DNA of 5,134 nt from JBKQWK01 sp052139595 (GTDB taxonomy: Bacteria > Actinomycetota > Thermoleophilia > UBA2241): positions 1 through 5,134 of the forward strand of contig JBKQWK010000228.1 of NCBI GenBank assembly GCA_052139595.1, written 5' to 3'. Every line of letters starts with the position of its first letter. The stretch's first letter is position 1. The translations under genes were made by a program, and so were the position numbers. Shown one piece after another: positions 1 to 5,134 of the stretch. Under the pieces are notes generated by a model. The model was not told where the DNA came from, searched no databases, and saw only the letters and a program-made list of their open reading frames with translations.

Positions 1-1
1 G

Positions 2-1132
2 GACGCATTTGCCACCGCGTGTGCAGCCCTCGCCGAGGGGCTGCAGGCGATCGCCTCAGCTTGTGCGAGCGCCCACGACGCACTGCCCGACGCGCACCGC
101 GACTGGAGTCTCACCCTGACCCTGGGCGACGAGGCCAGCAGTGCAGCAGCGCTGCTGGCCGAGCTGCCCGAGACAGCCGCCAGCGACCAAGTGACATGGG
201 GTGAGATTGAGGCGCCGAACGGCCGCGACACAGCCGCGGCCGCACGTCGGCGCCGGCCCGTTGGGTCGAGCCATTGGCGCCTTACCCGCGCTCCCCTCAC
301 GCCGGCAGATCACCTGCGCACAGCCCTTTGGGATCGCTTGCGCAGTGTCGTCCTCACCAGCGCCACGCTCACGGTAGCTGGTTCGTTTGCCTACTACCGC
401 GACATGGCCGGTCTGCCCACCGGCACAGACGTGCACGCCCGCATTTTCGCCTCACCCTTCGACTTTCGCCGCCAGGCCGTTCTCGTCCTTGAACGCGACG
501 AGGCGCCATACGTGGCCGCCGATCTGCCGGCACGCCAGGCCGAGAGGCTCAAGAGCCTCACGGAGATCACCGGTGGCCGGCTCCTGGCGTTGTTCACCAA
601 TAGGCGCGATATGGAGCGCGTTGCCGCCGAAGTTGGCGAACACGCCGAGCAGGACGGCGTCGTACTGCTCGCCCAGGGCCTGCACGGCAGTGCCGCGGCG
701 CTGGCTGAAGAGTTTCGCACCCACCCGGCCACCGTTCTGCTCGGCGTTGACTCGCTCTGGACCGGCCAGGATTTTCCCGGCGACTCTCTCGTCTGTCTCG
801 TCATCGCCAAGCTGCCGTTCGGCCGCCAGGATCCGCTCTTTCAGGCGCGCCGGCACGCCGTGCAGGAGTCGGGCGGCGACTGGTTTCGCAGCTTCTACCT
901 GCCCGAAGCCGTACTCCGTTTTCGCCAGGGATTCGGTCGCCTCATCCGCACGGAGACCGATACCGGGGTGATCGTCGTCCTCGATCAGCGCCTCTCGCAG
1001 AAGACCTACCGACGCGAGTTTCTCGCCAGCCTGCCCGATTTACCGATCGTCTGGGCAGCACCAGACGAGATCGCCGCTGTTGTCGCTACTCACCTCGAGC
1101 GTCTGGCGCCGGGCTCAAGCAGCCGAGCCTGA
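2..1132 (+). CDS. DinG/Rad3-type ATP-dependent DNA helicase, C-terminal part (5' partial)
   Basis: The frame is open from base 2 with no stop, so the gene begins outside the window; the GTG at 191 is an internal Val codon, not a start. About 376 residues are visible. Counting from base 2, they contain TSATL (119-123, SAT motif III), ALFTNRRDM (about 196-204, motif IV), GVDSLWTGQDFPG (248-260, motif V), AKLPFGRQDP (about 269-278) and QGFGRLIRTETDTG (309-322, motif VI with Arg313 and Arg316 as likely ATP-contacting residues). This order and spacing is the second RecA-like domain of the XPD/Rad3/DinG branch of superfamily 2, which unwinds DNA 5' to 3' with ATP, usually in repair or R-loop and fork processing. 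The Walker A, Fe-S cysteines and DEAH box would lie upstream, so I cannot tell an iron-sulfur DinG from the Gram-positive type with an N-terminal exonuclease domain. The TGA at 1130-1132 ends just after the conserved domain, so the C-terminus looks complete. The neighbouring genes converge on it and are functionally unrelated. Confidence 0.92.
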   Translation, partial: DAFATACAALAEGLQAIASACASAHDALPDAHRDWSLTLTLGDEASSAAALLAELPETAASDQVTWGEIEAPNGRDTAAAARRRRPVGSSHWRLTRAPLTPADHLRTALWDRLRSVVLTSATLTVAGSFAYYRDMAGLPTGTDVHARIFASPFDFRRQAVLVLERDEAPYVAADLPARQAERLKSLTEITGGRLLALFTNRRDMERVAAEVGEHAEQDGVVLLAQGLHGSAAALAEEFRTHPATVLLGVDSLWTGQDFPGDSLVCLVIAKLPFGRQDPLFQARRHAVQESGGDWFRSFYLPEAVLRFRQGFGRLIRTETDTGVIVVLDQRLSQKTYRREFLASLPDLPIVWAAPDEIAAVVATHLERLAPGSSSRA

Positions 1133-1136
1133 ATAG

Positions 1137-1157
1137 TCGCGCGCTACCGGCGCGCGA
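1137..1157. terminator. Candidate bidirectional terminator hairpin between convergent genes
   Basis: A perfect 8-bp inverted repeat (1137-1144 with 1150-1157, seven G-C pairs plus one T-A) encloses a 5-nt loop, 5 nt beyond the helicase stop. It also covers the stop codon and last codons of the minus-strand zinc-ribbon gene. A strong GC stem at the meeting point of two convergent genes is where a shared terminator is expected. Neither side has a clear T-tract (plus strand continues TGCGATCCTT; minus strand continues CTATTCAGG), so a classic intrinsic terminator is not proven. The stem could equally come from GC-rich coding sequence. Confidence 0.4.
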
Positions 1158-1545
1158 TGCGATCCTTGAGAATAGTCCCCGTGCCGGTGTAATCGGCCTT
1201 CTTGAGCACAAGCGCCTTGGTGCGCTTACCGCACTTGGGACAGACCATCCACTTGTACGCGTAGTAGGTGCCGTCCTTGCGCTTGCCGACGCTGCTCATA
1301 CTGAAGAAGTTCTTCATTGGACTCACCTGAAACTCATGCTTGCAACTCGTGCAGCGGTAGCCGTAACCGCGTGAGAACCAAGCCACAACGGCATACACGA
1401 GCAGAAAGATGACGATGATCGCGTAGGCCGTCCCTTTGTGCGGACGCACCCAGGCGAGCGCAACCGTGAAGCCGATGCCGAGGAAGACGATCATGCCGAG
1501 AATGTTCAGCCAGTCGCGGTGATCAGTGGGCCGGTAGCGCGCCAC
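1144..1545 (-). CDS. Small two-pass membrane protein with C-terminal zinc ribbon, unknown function
   Basis: This is a 133-residue protein that I cannot assign to a named family. Two hydrophobic segments (about 13-33 and 40-57) are joined by a short RPHKGT turn, forming a membrane hairpin. A soluble tail of about 75 residues follows, with two CxxC knuckles: Cys65/Cys68 and Cys102/Cys105. Their 33-residue separation fits a zinc ribbon, so zinc binding is inferred. Arg and His residues in the N-terminal dozen and basic residues right after helix 2 suggest that both ends are cytoplasmic. The tail ends in a basic stretch (LKDRIARR). The start is GTG at 1543-1545, preceded by AAAGGAG (1552-1558) at 6-nt spacing, which is a good ribosome site. 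It lies 27 nt after the ABC permease stop on the same strand, so it is probably the last gene of that transcript. A role in assembly, regulation or sensing for the exporter is only a guess from position. Confidence 0.82.
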   Translation of the reverse strand: MARYRPTDHRDWLNILGMIVFLGIGFTVALAWVRPHKGTAYAIIVIFLLVYAVVAWFSRGYGYRCTSCKHEFQVSPMKNFFSMSSVGKRKDGTYYAYKWMVCPKCGKRTKALVLKKADYTGTGTILKDRIARR

Positions 1546-1551
1546 AGAGAG

Positions 1552-1558
1552 CTCCTTT
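1552..1558 (-). promoter_or_regulatory. Shine-Dalgarno site of the zinc-ribbon gene
   Basis: On the minus strand this reads AAAGGAG, 6 nt before the GTG at 1543-1545. It is the clearest ribosome site in the window. It fixes the GTG start and lets this gene be translated without coupling to the permease. Confidence 0.75.
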
Positions 1559-1572
1559 CACGCGCTGGAACC

Positions 1573-2658
1573 TTACTCCCAGCGAAAGAACTTGATCGAA
1601 AACAGCATGAACACCGCGGTGACACCGACAAGCACCATGATGTCAACACGTATCGACCAGAGTGTACTCGAATTGACGACGATGGCGCGCATGGCGTCGG
1701 CGAGATACTTGAGCGGCATGGCCTTGACAATCGGCTGAATCCACGCCGGGGCGTTATCCATGGGAAAGAAGATACCACTGAGAAACATCATTGGCATCTG
1801 TACGACCTGCATGACTGCCTGCGCCGCCTCCTGATTCTTGCTCACGCTGGCAATCGCGAAGCCGAGACTCACAAAGGCGCCCGCACCGAGCAAGGTGACC
1901 ACCAGAACGCGCAGCAGCGAGCCGTTGACGTGCACGTGAAAGAACGCCATGCCGATGGCGAGAATAAGCGCCGTCTGGATAATGGCCGTGATCATGCGCA
2001 CGCTGATGCTGCCGGCAACGAAACTGCTGAGCGAGAGTGGCGTCGCCTTGAGCCGCCGCAGAATGCCCTTTTCCTTGTAGGTGACCAGAACACCGGCGAC
2101 ACCGAAAATGCCGGTCTGCATCAGCGATAGGGCGACAATGCCGGGGACGAGAAAATCAAGGTAGTTGAAGCTCTTCGTTTTGGTGCCCGTCGCCGCAATC
2201 GTCAGCTTCGGATGAACGCCACTGAGCTGATTACCGACGGCGACAACGACCTGGCTGGTAATACTCTGAACCTGGCCGGCAGTGGTGATGTTCGAGTTAT
2301 CGTAGGTGAACGGAAGCTCCTGCGGCGCCTGGCTGAAGCCGGTTGACGTGCCCGCTGGAATCACCAGCACGCCATTGACATTGCCGTTCTTAAGGCTTTT
2401 CATCGCCGCCGCCGCATCGGCCGGCAAGCTCAGTTTGACGCCACTCACGTGACCGAACGCGGCAAGCAAGGAGGAGGCGACCGGGCCGTTATCCTGATTG
2501 ACCACAGCCAGCTTGAAATCGCCACCGTACCCACGGCCGAAGACAACCCCGAGCAGCAGCATCAGCAGCACCGGGAAGAAGAAGGTCCAGAACAGGGCCT
2601 GGCGGTTGCGCACCATCATCTGCCAGTCGGCTCGGAAGAAATCCCAGAAGGCCCTCAT
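1573..2658 (-). CDS. ABC-2 type transporter permease (exporter membrane subunit)
   Basis: This 361-residue integral membrane protein pairs with the ATPase encoded just upstream to move a substrate, most likely outward, across the cytoplasmic membrane. A first helix (about 21-41) is followed by a large extracytoplasmic domain (about 42-167). Five more helices follow, near 168-192, 217-239, 249-271, 281-299 and 338-356. This is the layout of the long-loop ABC2_membrane_3-like families. Between helices 2 and 3 lies the cytoplasmic coupling segment YKEKGILRRLKATPLS, which in this superfamily contacts the ATPase. The segment FLSGIFFPMDNAPAWIQPI (293-311), followed by a Pro-Leu-Lys-Tyr stretch, is the usual ABC-2 signature region before the last helix. 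The ATG (2656-2658) overlaps the ATPase stop as ATGA and has no convincing Shine-Dalgarno, so translation is probably coupled. Length is normal and the frame is intact. The substrate is unknown; relatives export drugs, antibiotics, linearmycin-like polyketides or lipids. Confidence 0.93.
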   Translation of the reverse strand: MRAFWDFFRADWQMMVRNRQALFWTFFFPVLLMLLLGVVFGRGYGGDFKLAVVNQDNGPVASSLLAAFGHVSGVKLSLPADAAAAMKSLKNGNVNGVLVIPAGTSTGFSQAPQELPFTYDNSNITTAGQVQSITSQVVVAVGNQLSGVHPKLTIAATGTKTKSFNYLDFLVPGIVALSLMQTGIFGVAGVLVTYKEKGILRRLKATPLSLSSFVAGSISVRMITAIIQTALILAIGMAFFHVHVNGSLLRVLVVTLLGAGAFVSLGFAIASVSKNQEAAQAVMQVVQMPMMFLSGIFFPMDNAPAWIQPIVKAMPLKYLADAMRAIVVNSSTLWSIRVDIMVLVGVTAVFMLFSIKFFRWE

Positions 2659-3710
2659 TGGCCACGCCCACGGCGAAACCGGCGGCGACGCCCAGCAACC
2701 TGCTCGCTCTCGGCGGCTTCGTCCTCGCCGTCACCGAGTTTGCGCCCCGTCATGCTCAAGAAGACGTCTTCCAGATTGGCCCCCTTGACGTCAAGGTTCT
2801 CGACCCGCCAGCCGCTGTCGGCGGCGCGAGCGAGTAGGGAGACAACGGCCCGCTGTGCGTCGCTGGCGACAAGGGCGTAACCGAGGTCCTCCTGGACGGT
2901 GCAGGACCTCGCGCCGTCGAGATCACAGAGCGAGCGCAGAGGCACACGCTGGTCAAGCGTGAACGTGACCGTCGCCTCCGCGCCAAGGCTACTGACGAGC
3001 GCCCGTGGTGTATCGAGAGCCATGACCCGGCCACGATCCATGACGGCAATGCGGTCACAGAGACGCTCGGCCTCTTCCATGTAGTGCGTAGTGAGGACAA
3101 CGGTGGTACCGGACTGAGCAATGCCCGTGATGACGTCCCAAAGCCGCCGCCGAGCACGCGGGTCGAGACCGGTCGTCGGCTCGTCTAGAAAGCTGACGAC
3201 CGGATCGTTGACAAGTGCCAGGGCAATGCTCAGTCGCTGCGCCTGGCCACCGGAGAGCTGATTGGCGTAGCTCGTGCGTTTCTCGAGCAAGCCCACCTTG
3301 TCGAGCAACGCCTCGATCTCACGGCGCGAACGGCGGATGCCGTAGCACGAGCCGAACAGGTAGACAATCTCCGTCAGCGTCTGGTACTCGAAGAGCGAGG
3401 TTGCCTGCAGCTGCACGCCGATGCGCGCCTTGACCGCCTTCGGGTTGGGCCACACCGCCAGACCATCGACGAGGATCTTGCCGCTCGTCGGTTGACGCAG
3501 TCCTTCGACCATCTCGAGGGTCGTTGTTTTGCCGGCGCCGTTGGGGCCGAGAATGCCAAAGACTTCGCCCCGGCGAACACTGAAGGAGATCCCGTTAACG
3601 GCGACAACGGAATCGTACTCTTTGGTCAGATTGGTGATCTCGATGACGGCAGCGGCGGGTTGTGCGCCGGCGATCGCCCCAGCGGCAGGTGCCCAGGCGG
3701 TTTCAGGCAC
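2655..3710 (-). CDS. ABC transporter ATP-binding protein (exporter ATPase, DrrA/CcmA-like class)
   Basis: This is the nucleotide-binding subunit that hydrolyses ATP to drive the adjacent ABC-2 permease. Counting from the chosen GTG at 3708-3710 (351 residues), it shows Walker A GPNGAGKT (55-62), a Q-loop Gln near 102, signature LSGGQ (152-156), Walker B ending LDE (Asp176, Glu177), D-loop GLD (181-183) and switch His209 in LTTHYMEE. All catalytic residues are present. About 120 residues after the switch form a C-terminal domain of the type found in drug-exporter ATPases, ending in an unusual acidic then Arg-rich tail. The start is uncertain. The frame is open up to a TTG at 3774-3776, but no ATG, GTG or TTG occurs between 3708 and the conserved core (VIEITNLTKEY), so GTG 3710 is the last usable start. 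It overlaps the stop of the small ORF upstream by 8 nt, which suggests coupling. This leaves an Ala/Pro-rich leader of about 20 residues. The stop overlaps the permease ATG. Confidence 0.93.
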   Translation of the reverse strand: MPETAWAPAAGAIAGAQPAAAVIEITNLTKEYDSVVAVNGISFSVRRGEVFGILGPNGAGKTTTLEMVEGLRQPTSGKILVDGLAVWPNPKAVKARIGVQLQATSLFEYQTLTEIVYLFGSCYGIRRSRREIEALLDKVGLLEKRTSYANQLSGGQAQRLSIALALVNDPVVSFLDEPTTGLDPRARRRLWDVITGIAQSGTTVVLTTHYMEEAERLCDRIAVMDRGRVMALDTPRALVSSLGAEATVTFTLDQRVPLRSLCDLDGARSCTVQEDLGYALVASDAQRAVVSLLARAADSGWRVENLDVKGANLEDVFLSMTGRKLGDGEDEAAESEQVAGRRRRFRRGRGQ

Positions 3711-3822
3711 CAGGCAGCCCCGAGGCAAGACTGATGACGATGAAGACTCCGCCGAGCACGGCCACAACCACGGCAAAGAAGAGCAGCGTGATCAGAAACC
3801 CATCCCAGAACCCGCGCTCCAT
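3703..3822 (-). CDS. 39-residue single-pass membrane peptide, unknown function
   Basis: A short ORF runs from ATG (3820-3822) to TGA (3703-3705). It begins MERGFWDGF, continues with one long hydrophobic helix (about residues 9-33, rich in Leu, Val, Phe and Ile) and ends SGLPGA. The sequence AAAGGTGA lies 5 nt or less upstream of this ATG, which favours it over an in-frame ATG at 3841-3843 that has no ribosome site and would add MATKGDI. The helix follows a short charged N-terminus, as in a small membrane protein; it has no cleavage-site pattern suggesting a secreted product. It is the first ORF after the candidate promoter, and its last 8 nt (GTGCCTGA) contain the probable start of the ABC ATPase. 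It could be a small transporter subunit, a leader peptide that couples translation, or an accidental ORF. The WxGFxITLL opening faintly recalls the first helix of OadG-type small subunits, but that match is too short to name it. Confidence 0.55.
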   Translation of the reverse strand: MERGFWDGFLITLLFFAVVVAVLGGVFIVISLASGLPGA

Positions 3823-3826
3823 GATG

Positions 3827-3834
3827 TCACCTTT
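3827..3834 (-). promoter_or_regulatory. Ribosome binding site deciding the start of the small membrane ORF
   Basis: On the minus strand this reads AAAGGTGA and ends 4 nt before the ATG at 3820-3822. It matches the 3' part of the anti-Shine-Dalgarno complement (AGGTGA). The alternative ATG at 3841-3843 has nothing comparable in front of it. Confidence 0.5.
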
Positions 3835-3854
3835 CGTCGCCATGCTGGCCAGCT

Positions 3855-3871
3855 GGTTACCTGACGGTTAA
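3855..3871 (-). promoter_or_regulatory. 6-5-6 direct repeat in the leader of the transporter cluster (possible operator)
   Basis: On the minus strand the sequence is TTAACC, five bases (GTCAG), then GTAACC. Tandem half-sites with 11-bp periodicity are the usual footprint of OmpR/PhoB-family response regulators. The repeat starts at the last base of the predicted -10 box and covers the expected transcription start, where a bound protein would repress. No DNA-binding regulator is encoded in the window, so the assignment is speculative. Confidence 0.25.
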
Positions 3872-3899
3872 GTATGCCTTACCCGCCCCCAGCTTCCAA
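3871..3899 (-). promoter_or_regulatory. Candidate sigma70-type promoter for the transporter cluster
   Basis: On the minus strand, TTGGAA (3894-3899, four of six -35 consensus bases) is followed after exactly 17 nt by CATACT (3871-3876, four of six -10 consensus bases). It lies in the only gap of notable length (about 90 nt) between the kinase stop and the small ORF. It would give a leader of roughly 40 nt before the ATG at 3822. Consensus elements of this quality can arise by chance, and the kinase promoter could read through instead. Confidence 0.4.
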
Positions 3900-3914
3900 G
3901 CATCCTGTTCGATC

Positions 3915-5105
3915 CTAGTCGGCCACGACGTCGTCAACCATGTCGGCACGCAGATCGACGGTGAAGGTGGTACCCACGCCCGGCTCGCTGACGACGGTCG
4001 CCGAACCGTCGTAGACCTGCACCAGCTTCTTGACGATCGAGAGTCCGAGACCGCTGCCCTCGATCGCCCGCGTCTTCTCATTCTTAAGGCGTACGAACTC
4101 GCCGAACAGCCTGGGCACATCGTCGGCGGCGATGCCGATGCCGGTGTCGCTGACGGCGATCACGACCCGGTCGTGAAGGTCGTTGTCATCGTCAACCTCA
4201 ATGCCGCGACGCCAGTGCACGCTCACGGTGACCGTGCCGCCGTCGCAGTTGTACTTCACGGCGTTGCTGATCAGATTGTTGAAAATCAGTTCAAGTTCGC
4301 CGGCGTCGCCACACAGCAGCGTCGGCTCGTCAGCTTCGAGCGTGATAACGATGCCACGTTCGCGGGCGCGATCGGCGATCAGATCGATACAGCCGGCGGC
4401 GACCTCGGCAAGATCGAGATCGGTGATCTCGCGCCGCTTCTGGCCTGACTCGATGCGCGTCAGGTCGAGCAGATCGTTGATCAACTTGCGCATGCCGTCC
4501 ATGCGTACCACGGTGCGATCGATCACCGTGTCATAGGCAGCGATGTCGTCGCCCAAGGTGCGATTCTTGAGCATGCCGAGATAGCTCTGAATCGCCGCCA
4601 GCGGCGACTTGAGTTCATGCGAGACGACGCTGATGAACTCAAAGCGCACGCGGTGGCGCTCCTGCGCCAGGCGTCGCGCCTCACGCTGTAACAGCAGATG
4701 CTGGGCGGCACCGAAAACCGTCGCCTTGAGTTCAGTCGGTGTGAACGGCTTGGCGAGAAAATCGTAGGCACCGCGCTTGGTGGCCAGTACGGCCGTCTCT
4801 AGAGATGCGTAGGCGGTGATCATGACTGTCGTTACATCAAGGTCACGCTCCGCCAGGCCCTGGAGCACATCGAGGCCGCTCATCTGTGGCAGCTTGTGGT
4901 CAAGCAGCAGGATGTCGGGCGGCGAAGCAAGAATCTTGGCGAGCCCTTCTTCACCGCTTTCGGCTTCGTCAGTCGCCATGCCCACGGTAAAACCGAGATC
5001 CGGGATACGAACCGTGTAGTCGCGCAAGGCCCGCGATATTGCCATGCGCATGCCGGGCTCGTCGTCGATGATGAGTACGCGCAATGTCTGATCGGCGGTT
5101 ACCAT
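3915..5105 (-). CDS. Soluble hybrid two-component protein: N-terminal receiver plus histidine kinase
   Basis: This protein has 396 residues from ATG 5103-5105. The receiver (about 8-130) has the acidic pair Asp14/Asp15, phospho-acceptor Asp69 in LLLDHKLP, Thr97 and Lys119 in AKPF. A HisKA dimerisation domain follows with H-box SHELKSP (His163). The ATPase domain then has an N-box around Asn281 (FNNLISNAVKY), G1 DTGIGI (320-325), an F-box FGEF, and G2 GSGLGL (350-355). All catalytic residues are present. There is no membrane helix and no output DNA-binding domain, so it is cytoplasmic. It probably takes phosphate or signal through its receiver and passes phosphate to a separate regulator not encoded here. 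The receiver carries an enlarged segment (about 29-46, DYTVRIPDLGFTVGM region) between helix 1 and the next strand. Start choice: ATG 5105 has GGGGGAG just 3 nt upstream; GTG 5115-5117 is in frame but lacks a ribosome site. The frame is also open to the window edge, so a start further upstream cannot be excluded. It ends with TAG about 90 nt before the transporter cluster. Confidence 0.93.
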   Translation of the reverse strand: MVTADQTLRVLIIDDEPGMRMAISRALRDYTVRIPDLGFTVGMATDEAESGEEGLAKILASPPDILLLDHKLPQMSGLDVLQGLAERDLDVTTVMITAYASLETAVLATKRGAYDFLAKPFTPTELKATVFGAAQHLLLQREARRLAQERHRVRFEFISVVSHELKSPLAAIQSYLGMLKNRTLGDDIAAYDTVIDRTVVRMDGMRKLINDLLDLTRIESGQKRREITDLDLAEVAAGCIDLIADRARERGIVITLEADEPTLLCGDAGELELIFNNLISNAVKYNCDGGTVTVSVHWRRGIEVDDDNDLHDRVVIAVSDTGIGIAADDVPRLFGEFVRLKNEKTRAIEGSGLGLSIVKKLVQVYDGSATVVSEPGVGTTFTVDLRADMVDDVVAD

Positions 5106-5134
5106 CGTCTCCCCCACGGTCTGGTGCGCAATCG

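Noticed and set aside
191..193. GTG as the start of a 313-residue helicase-like gene
   Set aside because: The same frame continues without a stop to base 2, and helicase families need the upstream domain. The codon is an internal Val.
544..559. Inverted repeat GAGGCTC-AA-GAGCCTC inside the helicase gene
   Set aside because: The arms are 7 bp with a 2-nt spacer. About one such repeat is expected by chance in a window this size, and the bases encode conserved-looking protein.
387..971. A 194-codon plus-strand ORF in another frame of the helicase
   Set aside because: The sequence is low-complexity, rich in Arg, Ser, Pro and Ala, and fully overlaps the frame carrying the DinG motifs.
1438..2130. 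A 230-codon plus-strand ORF opposite the permease and zinc-ribbon genes
   Set aside because: The translation is rich in Asp, His, Glu and Arg with no domain or hydrophobic core. It lies antisense to two well-supported genes and is the usual mirror frame of GC-rich membrane-protein coding sequence.
2551..2573. CAG-type trinucleotide run in the permease
   Set aside because: It encodes the Leu-rich first membrane helix on the minus strand, so it is explained by composition and is not a separate repeat element.
3890..3903. Small inverted repeat near the kinase stop as a terminator
   Set aside because: The arms are only 4 bp around a 2-nt centre, with no T-tract, and the site overlaps the candidate -35 box.
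3857..4120. An 87-codon minus-strand ORF overlapping the kinase end
   Set aside because: It is a shifted frame of the kinase gene with Ser/Arg-rich sequence and no domain, and the kinase motifs occupy the other frame.

Overview
The window is a GC-rich bacterial chromosomal segment in which five ordinary genes and one very small one fill almost all the sequence. Synonymous positions are mostly G or C, GTG starts are used, and the genes are packed with short gaps or overlaps. Nothing fixes the phylum. A GC-rich group such as Chloroflexota or Actinomycetota is possible, but this is a guess. There are no rRNA or tRNA genes, CRISPR arrays, insertion sequences or phage genes that I can see.

Left end, plus strand (2-1132): the C-terminal third to half of a DinG/Rad3-type superfamily 2 DNA helicase, cut by the window edge. 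It carries the SAT motif and helicase motifs IV, V and VI. The N-terminal half (Walker A, iron-sulfur region, DEAH box) lies outside. It meets the rest of the window tail to tail at about 1133-1143. A GC-only hairpin there may act as a terminator.

Middle, minus strand, transcribed right to left (3822 down to 1144): a compact four-gene cluster. The order is a 39-residue single-pass membrane peptide, an ABC transporter ATPase, an ABC-2 type permease, and a small two-pass membrane protein with a cytoplasmic-type zinc ribbon. The peptide and the ATPase appear to overlap by 8 nt. ATPase and permease overlap by 4 nt (ATGA). The zinc-ribbon gene follows 27 nt later with its own good Shine-Dalgarno. 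ATPase and permease together make a typical half-size exporter (one nucleotide-binding polypeptide, one six-helix polypeptide, each probably a dimer) of the drug, lipid or polyketide export class. The substrate cannot be read from sequence.

Right end, minus strand (5105 or 5117 down to 3915): a soluble hybrid two-component protein. An N-terminal receiver is fused to a C-terminal histidine kinase with no membrane segment and no DNA-binding domain. It lies just upstream of the transporter cluster on the same strand, across a gap of about 90 nt that contains a plausible sigma70-type promoter and a 6-5-6 direct repeat. A regulatory link between kinase and exporter is possible but is inferred only from position.

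I found no clearly new system. The points most worth a second look are the tiny membrane ORF whose end overlaps the probable ATPase start, the receiver-first kinase with an enlarged receiver loop, and the zinc-ribbon membrane protein trailing the exporter.
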